A stretch of 64,000 nucleotides of DNA, taken from the NCBI GenBank assembly GCA_002482845.1, contig DLGT01000141.1:8229-72228 (forward strand), in the 5' to 3' direction. The notes beneath the pieces were generated by a model. It saw nothing but the letters and a program-made list of their open reading frames with translations. It had not been told where the DNA came from and made no database searches. Positions within the stretch are counted from its first letter, which is position 1, and the number at the start of each line of letters is the position of its first letter. This stretch comes from Saprospiraceae bacterium UBA7687. Lineage in GTDB: Bacteria > Bacteroidota > Bacteroidia > Chitinophagales > Saprospiraceae. Positions 31,855 to 41,839 of this stretch are shown in pieces. The position numbers and the translations under genes are program-made.

Positions 31855-33299
31855 TATTTCTGTAAATATGGTTGAAGGATGTTTTGAATGGAAGTTTCGC
31901 ACAATTGGCCAATCCACGCAGGAAATATACCTGTGAAAAGGATGACAAAGGCGATGCTGTACAGAAGGTATTTGTCTGTACCAATGATATCTGTTTGAAC
32001 GGTATTCTGATCAGGTCCCAACATGATTGTTTTGTAAGAACGCAACATGTATACAGCACCCAAGATGACCCCTGAACCAGCTAATAAAGCGACGATGACA
32101 TCATATTGGTATAAAGAAGTCAGGATCATAAATTCACCAATAAATCCATTGGTCATAGGTACGCCAATGCTGCCGAACATAGTCACCATGTATAAACCAG
32201 CAAATACAGGCATGTATTGTCTCAGTCCACCGAATGCTTGGATATCATGGGTATTTTTGATTTTAAACAAGAGATTGGCGATAAAAAACAAACCTGCTGA
32301 GTTGATGGCATGGGCTACCATTTGTACCATACTACCTGATAAACCAGCCTGAGAATAAGTTAAAATACCCGCAAAAATCAATCCCACGTGTGCCATAGAC
32401 ACATAGGCCAACATACGTTTAAAGTCGTTTTGTGTCAGCGCGATGATGGATGCATAAAGTACACCGAAAGCTGCTGCGTACATGAAGTAAATCCCATATT
32501 CAGCTACAGCATCAGGAACTACAGGTAATACAAATCTAATGATGGAGTACAAAGCCATTTTTGACATCACGGCAGAAAGTAATATCGTGACAGGTGCAGG
32601 TGCAAAAGTGTACGTATCTGCTTGCCAGCTATGAAAAGGAAAGATGGGCGTTTTGATTCCATAAGCGATCATAAATGCACCGAAAATCATAAGTTGCGTT
32701 TCTGCGTCGATTTCTAAACCAGTAATTGCTGAGAGACTATAATCTGATGTTGTCCCCGCATTGCCTAGCCAAACAATCGCAATCAGCATTAATAAACTTC
32801 CCAATAATGTAAAAAGAAAGAACTTGATAGTAGCAGGTCGCAGTTTTTCGCCTTTTCCCCATATCAGCAATAAAAAATAGGCCGGTATCAAAGCTAGTTC
32901 CCAAAAGATGTAATAAAGAAACAAATCTTGTGCAACAAAGACACCATTCATAAATGTCTGCATGAACAGTATCAGTGCAAAATACTGTTTTGGATTATGG
33001 ATTTGATCACCTAATGAGACATACATACTGATGAGCGCCACTACATTACAAATTAATATCATCAACAAACTCATGCCATCCGCACCAATGTGGAAATGTA
33101 CACCCATCGATGCAATCCAAGGTAAATCTATCGAAGAAATTGCAGTAGTATCTTGACCAAATAATGCCAACATTATACCTATGACCACTACTGAAACAGC
33201 AGAGGATAAAATAGCAAGGCTTTGACTGAGCTTATAGCTAGCCAATAAGATGATCAAGGCAGATAAGAAGGGTATCAGTAATACGAAAAGTATATTCAT
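31854..33299 (-). CDS. nuoM: NADH-quinone oxidoreductase subunit M
   Basis: The 481-residue antiporter-like subunit of the complex I membrane arm. It carries the conserved glutamate in YYIFWELALIPAYFL, the lysine helix (PATIKFFLFTLLGS), and PFHSWQADTYTFAPAPVT followed by LAYVSMAHVGLIFAG. It starts at the last base of the nuoL stop (shared position 33299) and ends overlapping nuoN, so translation of L, M and N is probably coupled. Confidence 0.98.
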   Translation of the reverse strand: MNILFVLLIPFLSALIILLASYKLSQSLAILSSAVSVVVIGIMLALFGQDTTAISSIDLPWIASMGVHFHIGADGMSLLMILICNVVALISMYVSLGDQIHNPKQYFALILFMQTFMNGVFVAQDLFLYYIFWELALIPAYFLLLIWGKGEKLRPATIKFFLFTLLGSLLMLIAIVWLGNAGTTSDYSLSAITGLEIDAETQLMIFGAFMIAYGIKTPIFPFHSWQADTYTFAPAPVTILLSAVMSKMALYSIIRFVLPVVPDAVAEYGIYFMYAAAFGVLYASIIALTQNDFKRMLAYVSMAHVGLIFAGILTYSQAGLSGSMVQMVAHAINSAGLFFIANLLFKIKNTHDIQAFGGLRQYMPVFAGLYMVTMFGSIGVPMTNGFIGEFMILTSLYQYDVIVALLAGSGVILGAVYMLRSYKTIMLGPDQNTVQTDIIGTDKYLLYSIAFVILFTGIFPAWIGQLCETSIQNILQPYLQK

Positions 33300-35209
33300 T
33301 AGCTTAGAATAATAAAGATTGTTAAAATACCCAATACGCCCAAAGCCATGGCAAATAAATAATAGCTGATAAATCCGTTTTGGGTTTTTCTGATTGCACC
33401 AGATAAAAATAAGGTTAATTGTCCACTGCCATTGGTAATCTGATGGATGACTTTTTCTTCAAAAAATGACATCACCATTTTTGAAATGCTGAAAATTGGT
33501 TTGACAATTATAGCGTTATATAATTCATCTACATAAAACTTATCTTTGAGCAATCTACCGAGTGGCATTTGATCAGTTTGTATTTCTGACTCAGGGACAA
33601 TAGAAGAACGTACATATTTGTGGTAAGCAATATATCCTACAACCAAAATAGCAACTAACGAAAAGCCTAAAAGCATCCATTCTGTACTATGATCCAAATG
33701 TACATCTGACATACTGACGATCGGGGTTATAAAGTTCTCTAGCCATTTAGTACCATGAAACAATTCAGGAATATTCATCAAACCACCGAAAACTGAAAGT
33801 ATAGCCAAAACAAACAATGGTAACAACATAACCATGGGTGATTCGTGGATGTGTGACGCCACTTTGGAATCCATTCTTTCTTTGCCTTGGAAAACCACAA
33901 AATATAAACGCAACATATAAAAAACTGTCAATAGACCAGAAATCAAGGCCATTACCCAAAGTAACGGGCTCTTGATAAAAGCTGCTGTAAGTATATTGTC
34001 TTTAGAGAAAAATCCTGCAAATGGTGGCAATGCAATAATGGCTAAGACACCGATTAAAAATACAATATGCGTAGATTTCATATATCTCTTCAATCCACCC
34101 ATGTTGCGAATATCTTGCTCGCCATTAAGTCCATGAATGACACTACCTGCTCCTAGGAACAATAAAGCTTTGAAAAATGCATGTGTCAATAAATGGAAAA
34201 AAGCTGCTCCATAAGCTCCTAATCCCAAAGCAAAAAACATCAATCCCAATTGGCTGACGGTAGAGTAGGCGAGTACTTTTTTGATATCATTTTGTTTGAA
34301 TGCGATCAATCCTGCAAAAATGGCCGTGGTCAATCCTACGATCATGATAATATCATTCGTAAAAGGTGCTAACGCAAATAAGATATTTGATCTGATGATA
34401 AGATAAATACCTGCTGTCACCATCGTAGCAGCATGTATCAATGCACTCACAGGTGTAGGTCCCGCCATAGCGTCAGGAAGCCATGTGTATAATGGTAGTT
34501 GTGCACTTTTGCCCGTTGCACCAGCGAAAAGTAGCAAGGTAATACCTGTAATTACTGTGGTATTTATAGCCACATTATTGCTAATTTGTAGATTGATATC
34601 GGCATATACGAAACTTCCAAACTGACTAAATATCATAAACAAACCGAACAATAAACACAAGTCGCCTATTCTATTCATGATGAATGCTTTGTTTGCCGCT
34701 GCGTTATAATCATGATTTTTGTACCAAAAACCTATCAGTAAATAGGAGCATAATCCTACACCTTCCCATCCTGCAAACATCAAAACATAATTATTGGCCA
34801 TGACTAAGACCAACATAAAAAATATGAAAAGATTTAGATAGGAAAAGAAACGGTTGAAACCAGCATCTCCATGCATATAACCGATGGAATAGATGTGTAT
34901 CAAACTACCTACGCCTGTGATCAAAAGCATCATGATAACGGACAGTTGATCTACTTGGAGAGCAAATGGCACTTGGAACTTGCCTGTATTTATCCAATCA
35001 AATAAGTGAATCTGAACGGCTGTACCTGTTGATAATACTTCGAAAAATAACACCACGGACAAAATGAAAGAAACAACTACCCAAGAACTAGCCAAGGTAC
35101 CTGCTTGTTTTTCTGAGAGCCATCGTCCATACCAAAGATATCCCAAAAATCCAATCAATGGAAGGAGAAGGGCGACGACAGGGAGATTATGTAAAATATC
35201 TGAACTCAA
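33299..35209 (-). CDS. nuoL: NADH-quinone oxidoreductase subunit L
   Basis: The 636-residue antiporter-like subunit with the long C-terminal amphipathic (HL) extension. Markers include MFAGWEGVGLCSYLLIGFWY, NKAFIMNRIGD, LPLYTWLPDAMAGPTPVSAL and LAYSTVSQLGLM. The start is TTG at 35209, with no ATG available in frame between it and nuoK. It gives the expected first helix (LPVVALLLPLIGFLG). The length fits the family. Confidence 0.98.
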   Translation of the reverse strand: MSSDILHNLPVVALLLPLIGFLGYLWYGRWLSEKQAGTLASSWVVVSFILSVVLFFEVLSTGTAVQIHLFDWINTGKFQVPFALQVDQLSVIMMLLITGVGSLIHIYSIGYMHGDAGFNRFFSYLNLFIFFMLVLVMANNYVLMFAGWEGVGLCSYLLIGFWYKNHDYNAAANKAFIMNRIGDLCLLFGLFMIFSQFGSFVYADINLQISNNVAINTTVITGITLLLFAGATGKSAQLPLYTWLPDAMAGPTPVSALIHAATMVTAGIYLIIRSNILFALAPFTNDIIMIVGLTTAIFAGLIAFKQNDIKKVLAYSTVSQLGLMFFALGLGAYGAAFFHLLTHAFFKALLFLGAGSVIHGLNGEQDIRNMGGLKRYMKSTHIVFLIGVLAIIALPPFAGFFSKDNILTAAFIKSPLLWVMALISGLLTVFYMLRLYFVVFQGKERMDSKVASHIHESPMVMLLPLFVLAILSVFGGLMNIPELFHGTKWLENFITPIVSMSDVHLDHSTEWMLLGFSLVAILVVGYIAYHKYVRSSIVPESEIQTDQMPLGRLLKDKFYVDELYNAIIVKPIFSISKMVMSFFEEKVIHQITNGSGQLTLFLSGAIRKTQNGFISYYLFAMALGVLGILTIFIILS

Positions 35210-35234
35210 AATATGATGTTTTTTATGTATGATA

Positions 35235-35573
35235 TTACCATTTTAATTGATTGAGGGCATTGATATCCACAGTTCGCACATTTCTGTAGATCATGACTAA
35301 CATAGCGAGACCAACAGCTACTTCTGCTGCTGCAACGACCATCACAAAAAAGACAAAAGCTTGCCCATTAGGATCATTGTGATAAACTGAAAATGCCACT
35401 GCGAGTAAGTTGACCGAATTTAGCATTAATTCAATACTCAAAAATACATTGATCAAATTCCTACGTAAGAGTACGCCTGTCATGCCAATACAAAATAGAA
35501 CAATACATAAAAAAACATAATGCTCTAGTGGCACAAGCCTAAGCTGATCTTGCAATCCTGCCATTTCATTCAT
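35235..35573 (-). CDS. nuoK: NADH-quinone oxidoreductase subunit K
   Basis: The 112-residue subunit has three membrane helices. The conserved glutamates lie in FLSIELMLNSVNLL and VAAAEVAVGLAMLV, which form part of the hydrophilic axis of the proton channels. It overlaps the nuoJ end by 8 bp. Length is slightly above the usual 100 because of an N-terminal extension (MNEMAGLQDQLRLV). Confidence 0.97.
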   Translation of the reverse strand: MNEMAGLQDQLRLVPLEHYVFLCIVLFCIGMTGVLLRRNLINVFLSIELMLNSVNLLAVAFSVYHNDPNGQAFVFFVMVVAAAEVAVGLAMLVMIYRNVRTVDINALNQLKW

Positions 35574-36069
35574 CTTTTACATCTTTTTTATTGAATATTA
35601 CAATACCTACCATCGCTGAAAGAAACAAGACGCTTGATACTTCAAAAGGTATTAAAAATTCTTTGAACAATACTTTTCCTAATGTGGAAGCTAGGCCTAT
35701 ATTTTGATCTACAACAGCTGGATTACTGCCAAAATCGGTACTCCACAATGCCGTAGTCAACACAAAACACAATAATAATCCGGTAAATACAGCAATACCC
35801 ATGACCAACTTGCTTTTCCGTATGGTGATGGGTGTACTCATATTGAGAAACATGATGACGTACAGGAACAAAACCATGATCGCGCCTGCATAGACAATGA
35901 CGTGGACGACAGCCAGAAACTGAGCATTGAGCATGACAAATAAACCTGCCACTGAAAAGAAACAAATCAGTAGATACAAAACACTATACATGGCATTTTT
36001 ATGAAAAATCATCAGAATGCTACTGATAATGCTTATGGCTGCTAAGGAATAAAATAAGACTTCGGTCAT
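35566..36069 (-). CDS. nuoJ: NADH-quinone oxidoreductase subunit J
   Basis: The 167-residue, five-helix membrane subunit of complex I. It shows the conserved AVVHVIVYAGAIMVLFLYVIM segment (about 50-70; its glycine hinge gives the pi-bulge helix of NuoJ) and the usual N-terminal hydrophobic segment. It overlaps nuoK and lies 26 bp below nuoI. Confidence 0.96.
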   Translation of the reverse strand: MTEVLFYSLAAISIISSILMIFHKNAMYSVLYLLICFFSVAGLFVMLNAQFLAVVHVIVYAGAIMVLFLYVIMFLNMSTPITIRKSKLVMGIAVFTGLLLCFVLTTALWSTDFGSNPAVVDQNIGLASTLGKVLFKEFLIPFEVSSVLFLSAMVGIVIFNKKDVKDE

Positions 36070-36095
36070 TAATTACTTATTTTTGTTTAAAACAC

Positions 36096-36644
36096 TTACA
36101 TCGCGCCTTCACGAACACCTTTACGACGACTACTGATGTCTATTCTATCTACATCTTTGATACCATCTACAAGCATATCTTTTGTATAGATAAATTGATC
36201 TCTATGATAATCTGATGTACTGATCGTGGTAGTGAGATAAATGGCATCTTTTGGACAAGCTTCTTCGCAAAGTCCACAGAAAATACAGCGCAACATGTTG
36301 ATATTATACTCAGCGGCATATTTTTCTTCCCGATAAAGGGTTTCCTCTCCTTTTTTGCGCTCTTCGGCTACAATGGTAATGGCTTCTGCAGGACAAGCTA
36401 CTGCACAAAGACCACAGGCTGTACAGTTTTCGCGACCTTCTTCATCACGTTTTAACACATGTCTGCCTCTGAAGTATTGGCTATGCTCACGAGTTTGCTC
36501 AGGATATTGAACAGTCACTTTTTTCTTGAAAAAATGATAAATAGTGACTCTCAATCCAGCTAAAATAGCAGGAATATACATCCGTTCTGTCCAAGTCATT
36601 TTTTTGTTAGAAACGACCTTGCTTCTATTGGTTAGTGATTGCAT
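36096..36644 (-). CDS. nuoI: NADH-quinone oxidoreductase subunit I
   Basis: The 182-residue 8Fe ferredoxin subunit carries clusters N6a and N6b to the quinone site. Two cysteine blocks are visible: CTACGLCAVACPAEAI (about 78-93) and CIFCGLCEEACPKDAI (about 119-134). An N-terminal amphipathic region (AGLRVTIYHFFKKK) would hold it to the membrane arm. It starts 4 bp after nuoH ends. Confidence 0.98.
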   Translation of the reverse strand: MQSLTNRSKVVSNKKMTWTERMYIPAILAGLRVTIYHFFKKKVTVQYPEQTREHSQYFRGRHVLKRDEEGRENCTACGLCAVACPAEAITIVAEERKKGEETLYREEKYAAEYNINMLRCIFCGLCEEACPKDAIYLTTTISTSDYHRDQFIYTKDMLVDGIKDVDRIDISSRRKGVREGAM

Positions 36645-36647
36645 ATT

Positions 36648-37682
36648 TTATTGATTATACAAGATGACAGCACCTGTGATTAACATATTGACAATGGATA
36701 ATGGCAATAAAACCTTCCATCCTAGATTCATTAATTGGTCAAATCGGAATCTCGGTATCGTCCATCTTACCCACATAAAAAAGAATATAAAAAAGATGAT
36801 TTTCGCTAAAAATACTCCTACACACATTAAAGCAAATAGGATTTCGTGTGTATTTGCTTGCACCATATCCATGAATGGGAAATTGTATCCACCAAAGTAT
36901 AAACAAGTAATAACCGCTGACGACAAAAACATATTGATATACTCTGCAAATAAATAAAAGCCGAGCTTCATACTCGAATATTCTGTATGATACCCACCAA
37001 CTAATTCTGTCTCACTTTCTGGTAAATCGAAAGGGGTACGATTGGTCTCTGCAAAAGCACAAATGAGAAAGATCAAAAATCCTAATGGTTGTAGAAATAT
37101 ATTCCAACCCATACCATGCCAACCATTCTGACCTTCTACCATATTGCCCAAACTAAGTGAACCTGTTGTCATAATGATGGCGACAATGCTCATTCCCATA
37201 GCTAGTTCATAACTAATCATTTGCGTAGATGCTCTCACCGCTCCGAGCAATGCAAATTTATTGTTGGAAGCCCATCCACCTATCATGATGCCATAAACTC
37301 CCAAACTCAGTACACCCATAATATACAATATACCCACATTGATATCGGCAACTTGTAATTGAACTTTTTCACCACCGATGGTGATATCAGGTCCCCAAGG
37401 AATCACTGCACTAGTCATCAATGCTGTGATCATGCTAATGGCTGGACCTAGGATAAAAAGCAGTTTATTGGAGTCGGCAGGCATGATTTCTTCTTTCATG
37501 ATCATCTTGATACCATCTGCCAAAGGTTGCAATAAACCGAATGGTCCTGCTCTGTTGGGTCCGATTCTATCTTGCATAAAGGCAGCTACCTTACGCTCCG
37601 AGAAAGTACTGTATGCTGCAATCGTGATGGAAAGCAAAAAAAGTACTAAAACAAGACATATTTTAAAAATGATTAATTCCAT
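36648..37682 (-). CDS. nuoH: NADH-quinone oxidoreductase subunit H
   Basis: The 344-residue membrane subunit forms most of the quinone chamber at the join of the two arms. The conserved stretches are YSTFSERKVAAFMQDRIGPN, GPFGLLQPLADGIKM, and the loop FAETNRTPFDLPESETELV with GYHTEYSS. Eight helices are evident. The gene lies 37 bp after nuoG. Confidence 0.98.
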   Translation of the reverse strand: MELIIFKICLVLVLFLLSITIAAYSTFSERKVAAFMQDRIGPNRAGPFGLLQPLADGIKMIMKEEIMPADSNKLLFILGPAISMITALMTSAVIPWGPDITIGGEKVQLQVADINVGILYIMGVLSLGVYGIMIGGWASNNKFALLGAVRASTQMISYELAMGMSIVAIIMTTGSLSLGNMVEGQNGWHGMGWNIFLQPLGFLIFLICAFAETNRTPFDLPESETELVGGYHTEYSSMKLGFYLFAEYINMFLSSAVITCLYFGGYNFPFMDMVQANTHEILFALMCVGVFLAKIIFFIFFFMWVRWTIPRFRFDQLMNLGWKVLLPLSIVNMLITGAVILYNQ

Positions 37683-37719
37683 GATTTTATGCTTAGATTA
37701 CGTCAGGTTTTCACTTGAC

Positions 37720-38682
37720 TTATTGTTCTGGCTGAGTATTGGTTTCTAAGTGTTTTTGAATAACGGGCAACTCATAGGTCAAGTGGTTTTGGGCAATGAC
37801 GGAATGTCTGTCGATATCCGCAGGTCCATCTTCTATCCAATCACTTTTTTCTTTTTTGTCAAATCGACAAGTATTACAAATGAAATCTTCTACTTCGTTC
37901 CACTGATTTTTTCGACCCGTGACCCTTAATACTTCTGGACCTTGATACCAAAGTGTCACTTTGCCACTACAAGTTGGACAATCACGATGTGCATGAACTG
38001 GCTTAGTAAACCAAACACGTGATTTAAATCTAAATGTTTTATCTGTCAAAGCTCCCACAGGACATACATCGATCATATTACCAGAAAAATCATTGTCCAC
38101 GGCATTTTCGATATAGGTAGAAATTTCAGAAACTTCACCACGATTTAAGACGCCATGTACTCTTTCTGGTGTTAATTGATCCGCTACTTGAGTACATCTG
38201 TAACATAAGATGCAACGATTCATGTGCAATTGGATCTTATCACCTATATCTTTTCGTTCGAATTCTCTTCTTTTGAAAGCATATCTGCTCTTTGCAAGTC
38301 CGTGTTCGTAGGACAAGTCTTGAAGTTTACATTCACCTGCTTGGTCACATACTGGACAATCTAGTGGGTGATTGATCAATAAAAACTCTGTGATTCCCTT
38401 TCTAGCATCCATGACTTCAGGTGACGTGGTATTTCTCACTTCCATACCATCCATTACGGTTGTCCTACAACTAGCTACTAACTTTGGCATTGGTCGTGGA
38501 TCTTTTTCCGAACCTTTGGTTACTTTTACAAGGCAAGTTCTGCATTTACCACCACTACCTTCTAGTTTGCTGTAATAGCACATAGCTGGTGGTACATTTT
38601 CACCAATCATACGAGCTGCTTGGAGGATGGTTGTTCCTGCGGGTACTGCTATACTTATATCATCAATCGTTACCTTCAACAT
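37720..38682 (-). CDS. nuoG: NADH-quinone oxidoreductase subunit G, short form
   Basis: At 320 residues the protein keeps only the electron-wire part of NuoG. It has the 2Fe-2S N-terminal domain (cysteines in CYYSKLEGSGGKCRTC and ASCRT) and the His-ligated cluster motif HPLDCPVCDQAGECKLQ. The ferredoxin-type block CILCYRCTQ ... DVCPVGAL and a last C-x2-C pair set (CPTCSGKV ... CNTCRF) follow. The large molybdopterin-like C-terminal domain is absent. Short NuoG is seen in many Bacteroidota, so I read it as normal for the lineage and not as a truncation. Confidence 0.95.
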   Translation of the reverse strand: MLKVTIDDISIAVPAGTTILQAARMIGENVPPAMCYYSKLEGSGGKCRTCLVKVTKGSEKDPRPMPKLVASCRTTVMDGMEVRNTTSPEVMDARKGITEFLLINHPLDCPVCDQAGECKLQDLSYEHGLAKSRYAFKRREFERKDIGDKIQLHMNRCILCYRCTQVADQLTPERVHGVLNRGEVSEISTYIENAVDNDFSGNMIDVCPVGALTDKTFRFKSRVWFTKPVHAHRDCPTCSGKVTLWYQGPEVLRVTGRKNQWNEVEDFICNTCRFDKKEKSDWIEDGPADIDRHSVIAQNHLTYELPVIQKHLETNTQPEQ

Positions 38683-38719
38683 TTTTTGCTTTTTTGAAGT
38701 ATTGCTTAATTCCTATTAA

Positions 38720-40066
38720 TTATATTGTCTGATATTTCATCTCGGGTTGATAGACGTGGTCAGCATCTTTTACTCGGTGTGGATATTTCACATGGTATTC
38801 GAATTCATGACGGAAATGTCTTATTGCAGCTGCTACAGGCCAAGCTGCCGCATCTCCTAATGGACAGATGGTATTTCCTTCTATTCTACGCTGGATATCC
38901 CACAACAAATCGATATCTTCTTCTTTGCCATGTCCATATTCGATATTGTGCAAGACACGTTCCATCCAACCAGTACCTTCGCGACATGGGCTACATTGAC
39001 CGCAGCTTTCGTGGTGGTAAAATCTGGCAAAATTCCAAGTATTTCGTACGATACATTGCTGCTCATCATAAACTATAAATCCACCTGAACCAAGCATACT
39101 ACCTGTTTGAAATCCACCTTCGCTAAGACTCTCATAGGTCATCAATCTAGGGCTACCATTACTTTCTTTGAATAAAAGACTTTTGGGTAAGATCGGAACA
39201 GAAGACCCCCCTGGCACACAAGCTTTGATATCTAGTCCACCTTTTATCCCACCGCAATATTCATCAGAGTAAATAAATTCTTCCACAGGAACGCCCATTT
39301 CAATTTCGTATACGCCGGGATTATTTATATTTCCTGAAGCAGAGATCAGTTTTGTTCCTGTAGATCTACCAATACCAATTTTGGCATATTCTGCTCCACC
39401 CATCATAATGATAGGCACCACAGCTGCAATACTTTCTACATTATTGACAATCGTAGGACAATCCCACAAACCAGAAACCGCAGGAAATGGTGGTTTAATC
39501 CTTGGATTTCCCCTTTTTCCTTCTAGGGATTCGATGAGTGCCGTTTCTTCACCACAAATATAGGCGCCGGCACCTGGATGAACATATAAATCTAGATTAA
39601 AACCCGAACTTTGGATGTTTTTACCAAGGAAACCTTTTGCATAAGCTTCCTGAATAGCACGTTCTAAAATGCGCAGGATAAACATATACTCACCCCGAAT
39701 ATAAATGTATGCAGTGTTGCATCCCAAAGCATAACTCGATAAGATCATACCTTCGATCAGCAAATGTGGATTTTTTTCCATCAATAATCGATCTTTGAAG
39801 GTACCAGGTTCGCTTTCATCGGCATTACATAGTAAGTATCTAGGTTTGTCTGTAGATTTGTCAATAAAGGTCCATTTTAGACCAGTGGAAAATCCTGCAC
39901 CACCACGACCTCTTAAGCCAGAAGTTTTTACTTCTTCAGTCACTTCATCAGGAGACATACCTTTCAGTACTTTGTCCAAAGATCGATACCCACCGTATTT
40001 TAAGTAACCATCTATCGTATTGATATCTGGTTTTTCTATATTTTCTAATAACAACTTTCTGCCCAT
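38720..40066 (-). CDS. nuoF: NADH-quinone oxidoreductase subunit F
   Basis: The 448-residue NADH-oxidising subunit binds FMN, NADH and cluster N3. GLRGRGGAGFSTGLKW (about 50-65) is the NADH/FMN loop, and CNADESEPGTFKDR (about 82-95) and ICGEETALIESLEGKRG (about 170) are the FMN site. The cluster motif is ESCGQCSPCREGTGW with a final cysteine in NTICPLGD. All key residues are present. It lies 6 bp after nuoE, completing the N-module with E and G. Confidence 0.98.
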   Translation of the reverse strand: MGRKLLLENIEKPDINTIDGYLKYGGYRSLDKVLKGMSPDEVTEEVKTSGLRGRGGAGFSTGLKWTFIDKSTDKPRYLLCNADESEPGTFKDRLLMEKNPHLLIEGMILSSYALGCNTAYIYIRGEYMFILRILERAIQEAYAKGFLGKNIQSSGFNLDLYVHPGAGAYICGEETALIESLEGKRGNPRIKPPFPAVSGLWDCPTIVNNVESIAAVVPIIMMGGAEYAKIGIGRSTGTKLISASGNINNPGVYEIEMGVPVEEFIYSDEYCGGIKGGLDIKACVPGGSSVPILPKSLLFKESNGSPRLMTYESLSEGGFQTGSMLGSGGFIVYDEQQCIVRNTWNFARFYHHESCGQCSPCREGTGWMERVLHNIEYGHGKEEDIDLLWDIQRRIEGNTICPLGDAAAWPVAAAIRHFRHEFEYHVKYPHRVKDADHVYQPEMKYQTI

Positions 40067-40072
40067 AATCCC

Positions 40073-40582
40073 TTATATATTATTAGCGTTTGAAGATAAA
40101 TGTCTGATGATGTCATCAATTTTTTCTTCGGTAAGATTTTCATAATATTGTTCGCCTATCTGAAACATTGGAGCATAACCACAAGCACCTAGACATTCTA
40201 CTGTTTTCAGGGTAAATAAGCCATCAGCTGTTGTTTCACCTACCTTGATGCCAAGTTTTGTTTCGATGTACGCGATTGTTTTGTCTGCACCACAAATCAT
40301 ACAAGGTCCTGTCTGACAGACTTCTATGACATATTTTCCTACAGGTTTGGTGTGGTACATGGAGTAGAATGTAGCTACTTCATATACTTCTATTGGTTTG
40401 ATTTCCAATATTTCTGCTACTTTATCCATGACTTCTGGTGATAACCAACCAGACTCTTTTTGTACAATATGAAGTACAGGTAAAAGTGCCGATTTTTTTC
40501 TGATCGGTGGGAAATGTCCAATAACCCTATTGATTTCAGACATGGATTCTTGAGAAAATTGAATATTCATACTATGATTCAA
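40073..40582 (-). CDS. nuoE: NADH-quinone oxidoreductase subunit E
   Basis: The 169-residue thioredoxin-fold subunit carries the 2Fe-2S cluster N1a. Its four cysteine ligands are in VCQTGPCMICG and VECLGACGYAP, the usual C-x4/5-C ... C-x3-C pattern. The N-terminal helical region (SALLPVLHIVQKESGWLSPE) is typical. It is 18 bp below nuoD. Confidence 0.97.
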   Translation of the reverse strand: MNHSMNIQFSQESMSEINRVIGHFPPIRKKSALLPVLHIVQKESGWLSPEVMDKVAEILEIKPIEVYEVATFYSMYHTKPVGKYVIEVCQTGPCMICGADKTIAYIETKLGIKVGETTADGLFTLKTVECLGACGYAPMFQIGEQYYENLTEEKIDDIIRHLSSNANNI

Positions 40583-40600
40583 ATTCGAAATTTTGTAAAA

Positions 40601-41839
40601 TTAAGCATCAAGTTCGCCTGCAATGACATTCATACTACTCATCGTGAGGATGGCGTCACTAAGCATGGAACCTTTGATCATCTCGGGATATGCTTGGTAA
40701 TAAATAAAACAGGGTCTTCTGATGTGCAATCTATAAGGTTGTCTGCCACCGTCACTGACTAAATAAAATCCAAGTTCTCCATTGCCACCTTCTACACTTT
40801 GATAAACTTGGCCTTTTGGTACATTTATTTCGCCCATGACGATTTTGAAATGCCAAATCAAACCTTCCATTGTGTTATATACTTCTTCTTTGGGAGGTAA
40901 GTAAAATTCAGGAACATCTGCGTGGAAATCACCTTTCGGCAAGTTTTTTAATGCTTGTTTGATGATGCTGATACTTTGCCACATTTCTTCTTGTCTCACA
41001 CAAAACCGATCATAAGTGTCACCACTACTTCCTACAGGAATGGTAAAGTCGAAGTCTTCATAAGAACAATAAGGCGTCATGACACGCACATCATAATCCA
41101 CGCCTGCCGCTCTCAGATTTGGACCTGTAAAACTGTATTCTAAAGCTCTTTCTCCTGTAATCCCACCTACATTCACTGTTCTATCCATGAATATTCGGTT
41201 GCGCATCACGAGTTTTTCAAACTCTGAAAGTGCTGCTGGCAATTCCGTAAGTAAGTTGTTTATTTTTGCAAATACTTTTTCTGAAAAATCCCTTTCGAAA
41301 CCGCCAATTCTACCAATATTAGTGGTCAATCTAGCACCACAGATCTCTTCGTATATTTCGTAAATCTTCTCTCTCCATTGAAATACATACAAAAATCCTG
41401 TTAAAGCTCCTGTGTCTACTGCGACAACGCTATTGCATATAATATGGTCAGCAATTCTGGCCAATTCCATAATGATAACTCTTAGGTAGTCTAGTCTTTT
41501 GGGTGTTTTTACACCTAAAAGCTTCTCTACAGTAAGGTGCCATCCAATATTATTAATAGGTGATGAACAATAGTTGAGTCTATCTGTAATGGTTGTAATC
41601 TGATAAAAAGGTCTGTTTTCTGCTAGTTTTTCAAAGGCTCTATGGATGTAACCTATCGTAGGTTGTGCATCTACAATAACTTCACCATCCATCTTCAGGA
41701 TGTTTTGAAAAATTCCGTGGGTAGCAGGGTGGGTAGGTCCCAGATTCAAATAGTTGTATTGTTTCAACTCCTGATCTGATTGATCCTGACCATTCAGTGC
41801 CTTATGTTTTTCAAAATTATCGTCCGAAATATTTATCAT
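40601..41839 (-). CDS. nuoD: NADH-quinone oxidoreductase subunit D
   Basis: The 412-residue 49-kDa subunit is related to NiFe-hydrogenase large subunits and lines the quinone site. The conserved LGPTHPATHGIFQ (about 32-44), GYIHRAFEKLAENR and SSPINNIGWHL are present. The C-terminal VEGGNGELGFYLVSDGG block and the closing RPCFIYYQAYPEMI are also clear. It overlaps the nuoC end by 23 bp and is a separate gene, unlike the fused nuoCD of enterobacteria. Confidence 0.98.
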   Translation of the reverse strand: MINISDDNFEKHKALNGQDQSDQELKQYNYLNLGPTHPATHGIFQNILKMDGEVIVDAQPTIGYIHRAFEKLAENRPFYQITTITDRLNYCSSPINNIGWHLTVEKLLGVKTPKRLDYLRVIIMELARIADHIICNSVVAVDTGALTGFLYVFQWREKIYEIYEEICGARLTTNIGRIGGFERDFSEKVFAKINNLLTELPAALSEFEKLVMRNRIFMDRTVNVGGITGERALEYSFTGPNLRAAGVDYDVRVMTPYCSYEDFDFTIPVGSSGDTYDRFCVRQEEMWQSISIIKQALKNLPKGDFHADVPEFYLPPKEEVYNTMEGLIWHFKIVMGEINVPKGQVYQSVEGGNGELGFYLVSDGGRQPYRLHIRRPCFIYYQAYPEMIKGSMLSDAILTMSSMNVIAGELDA

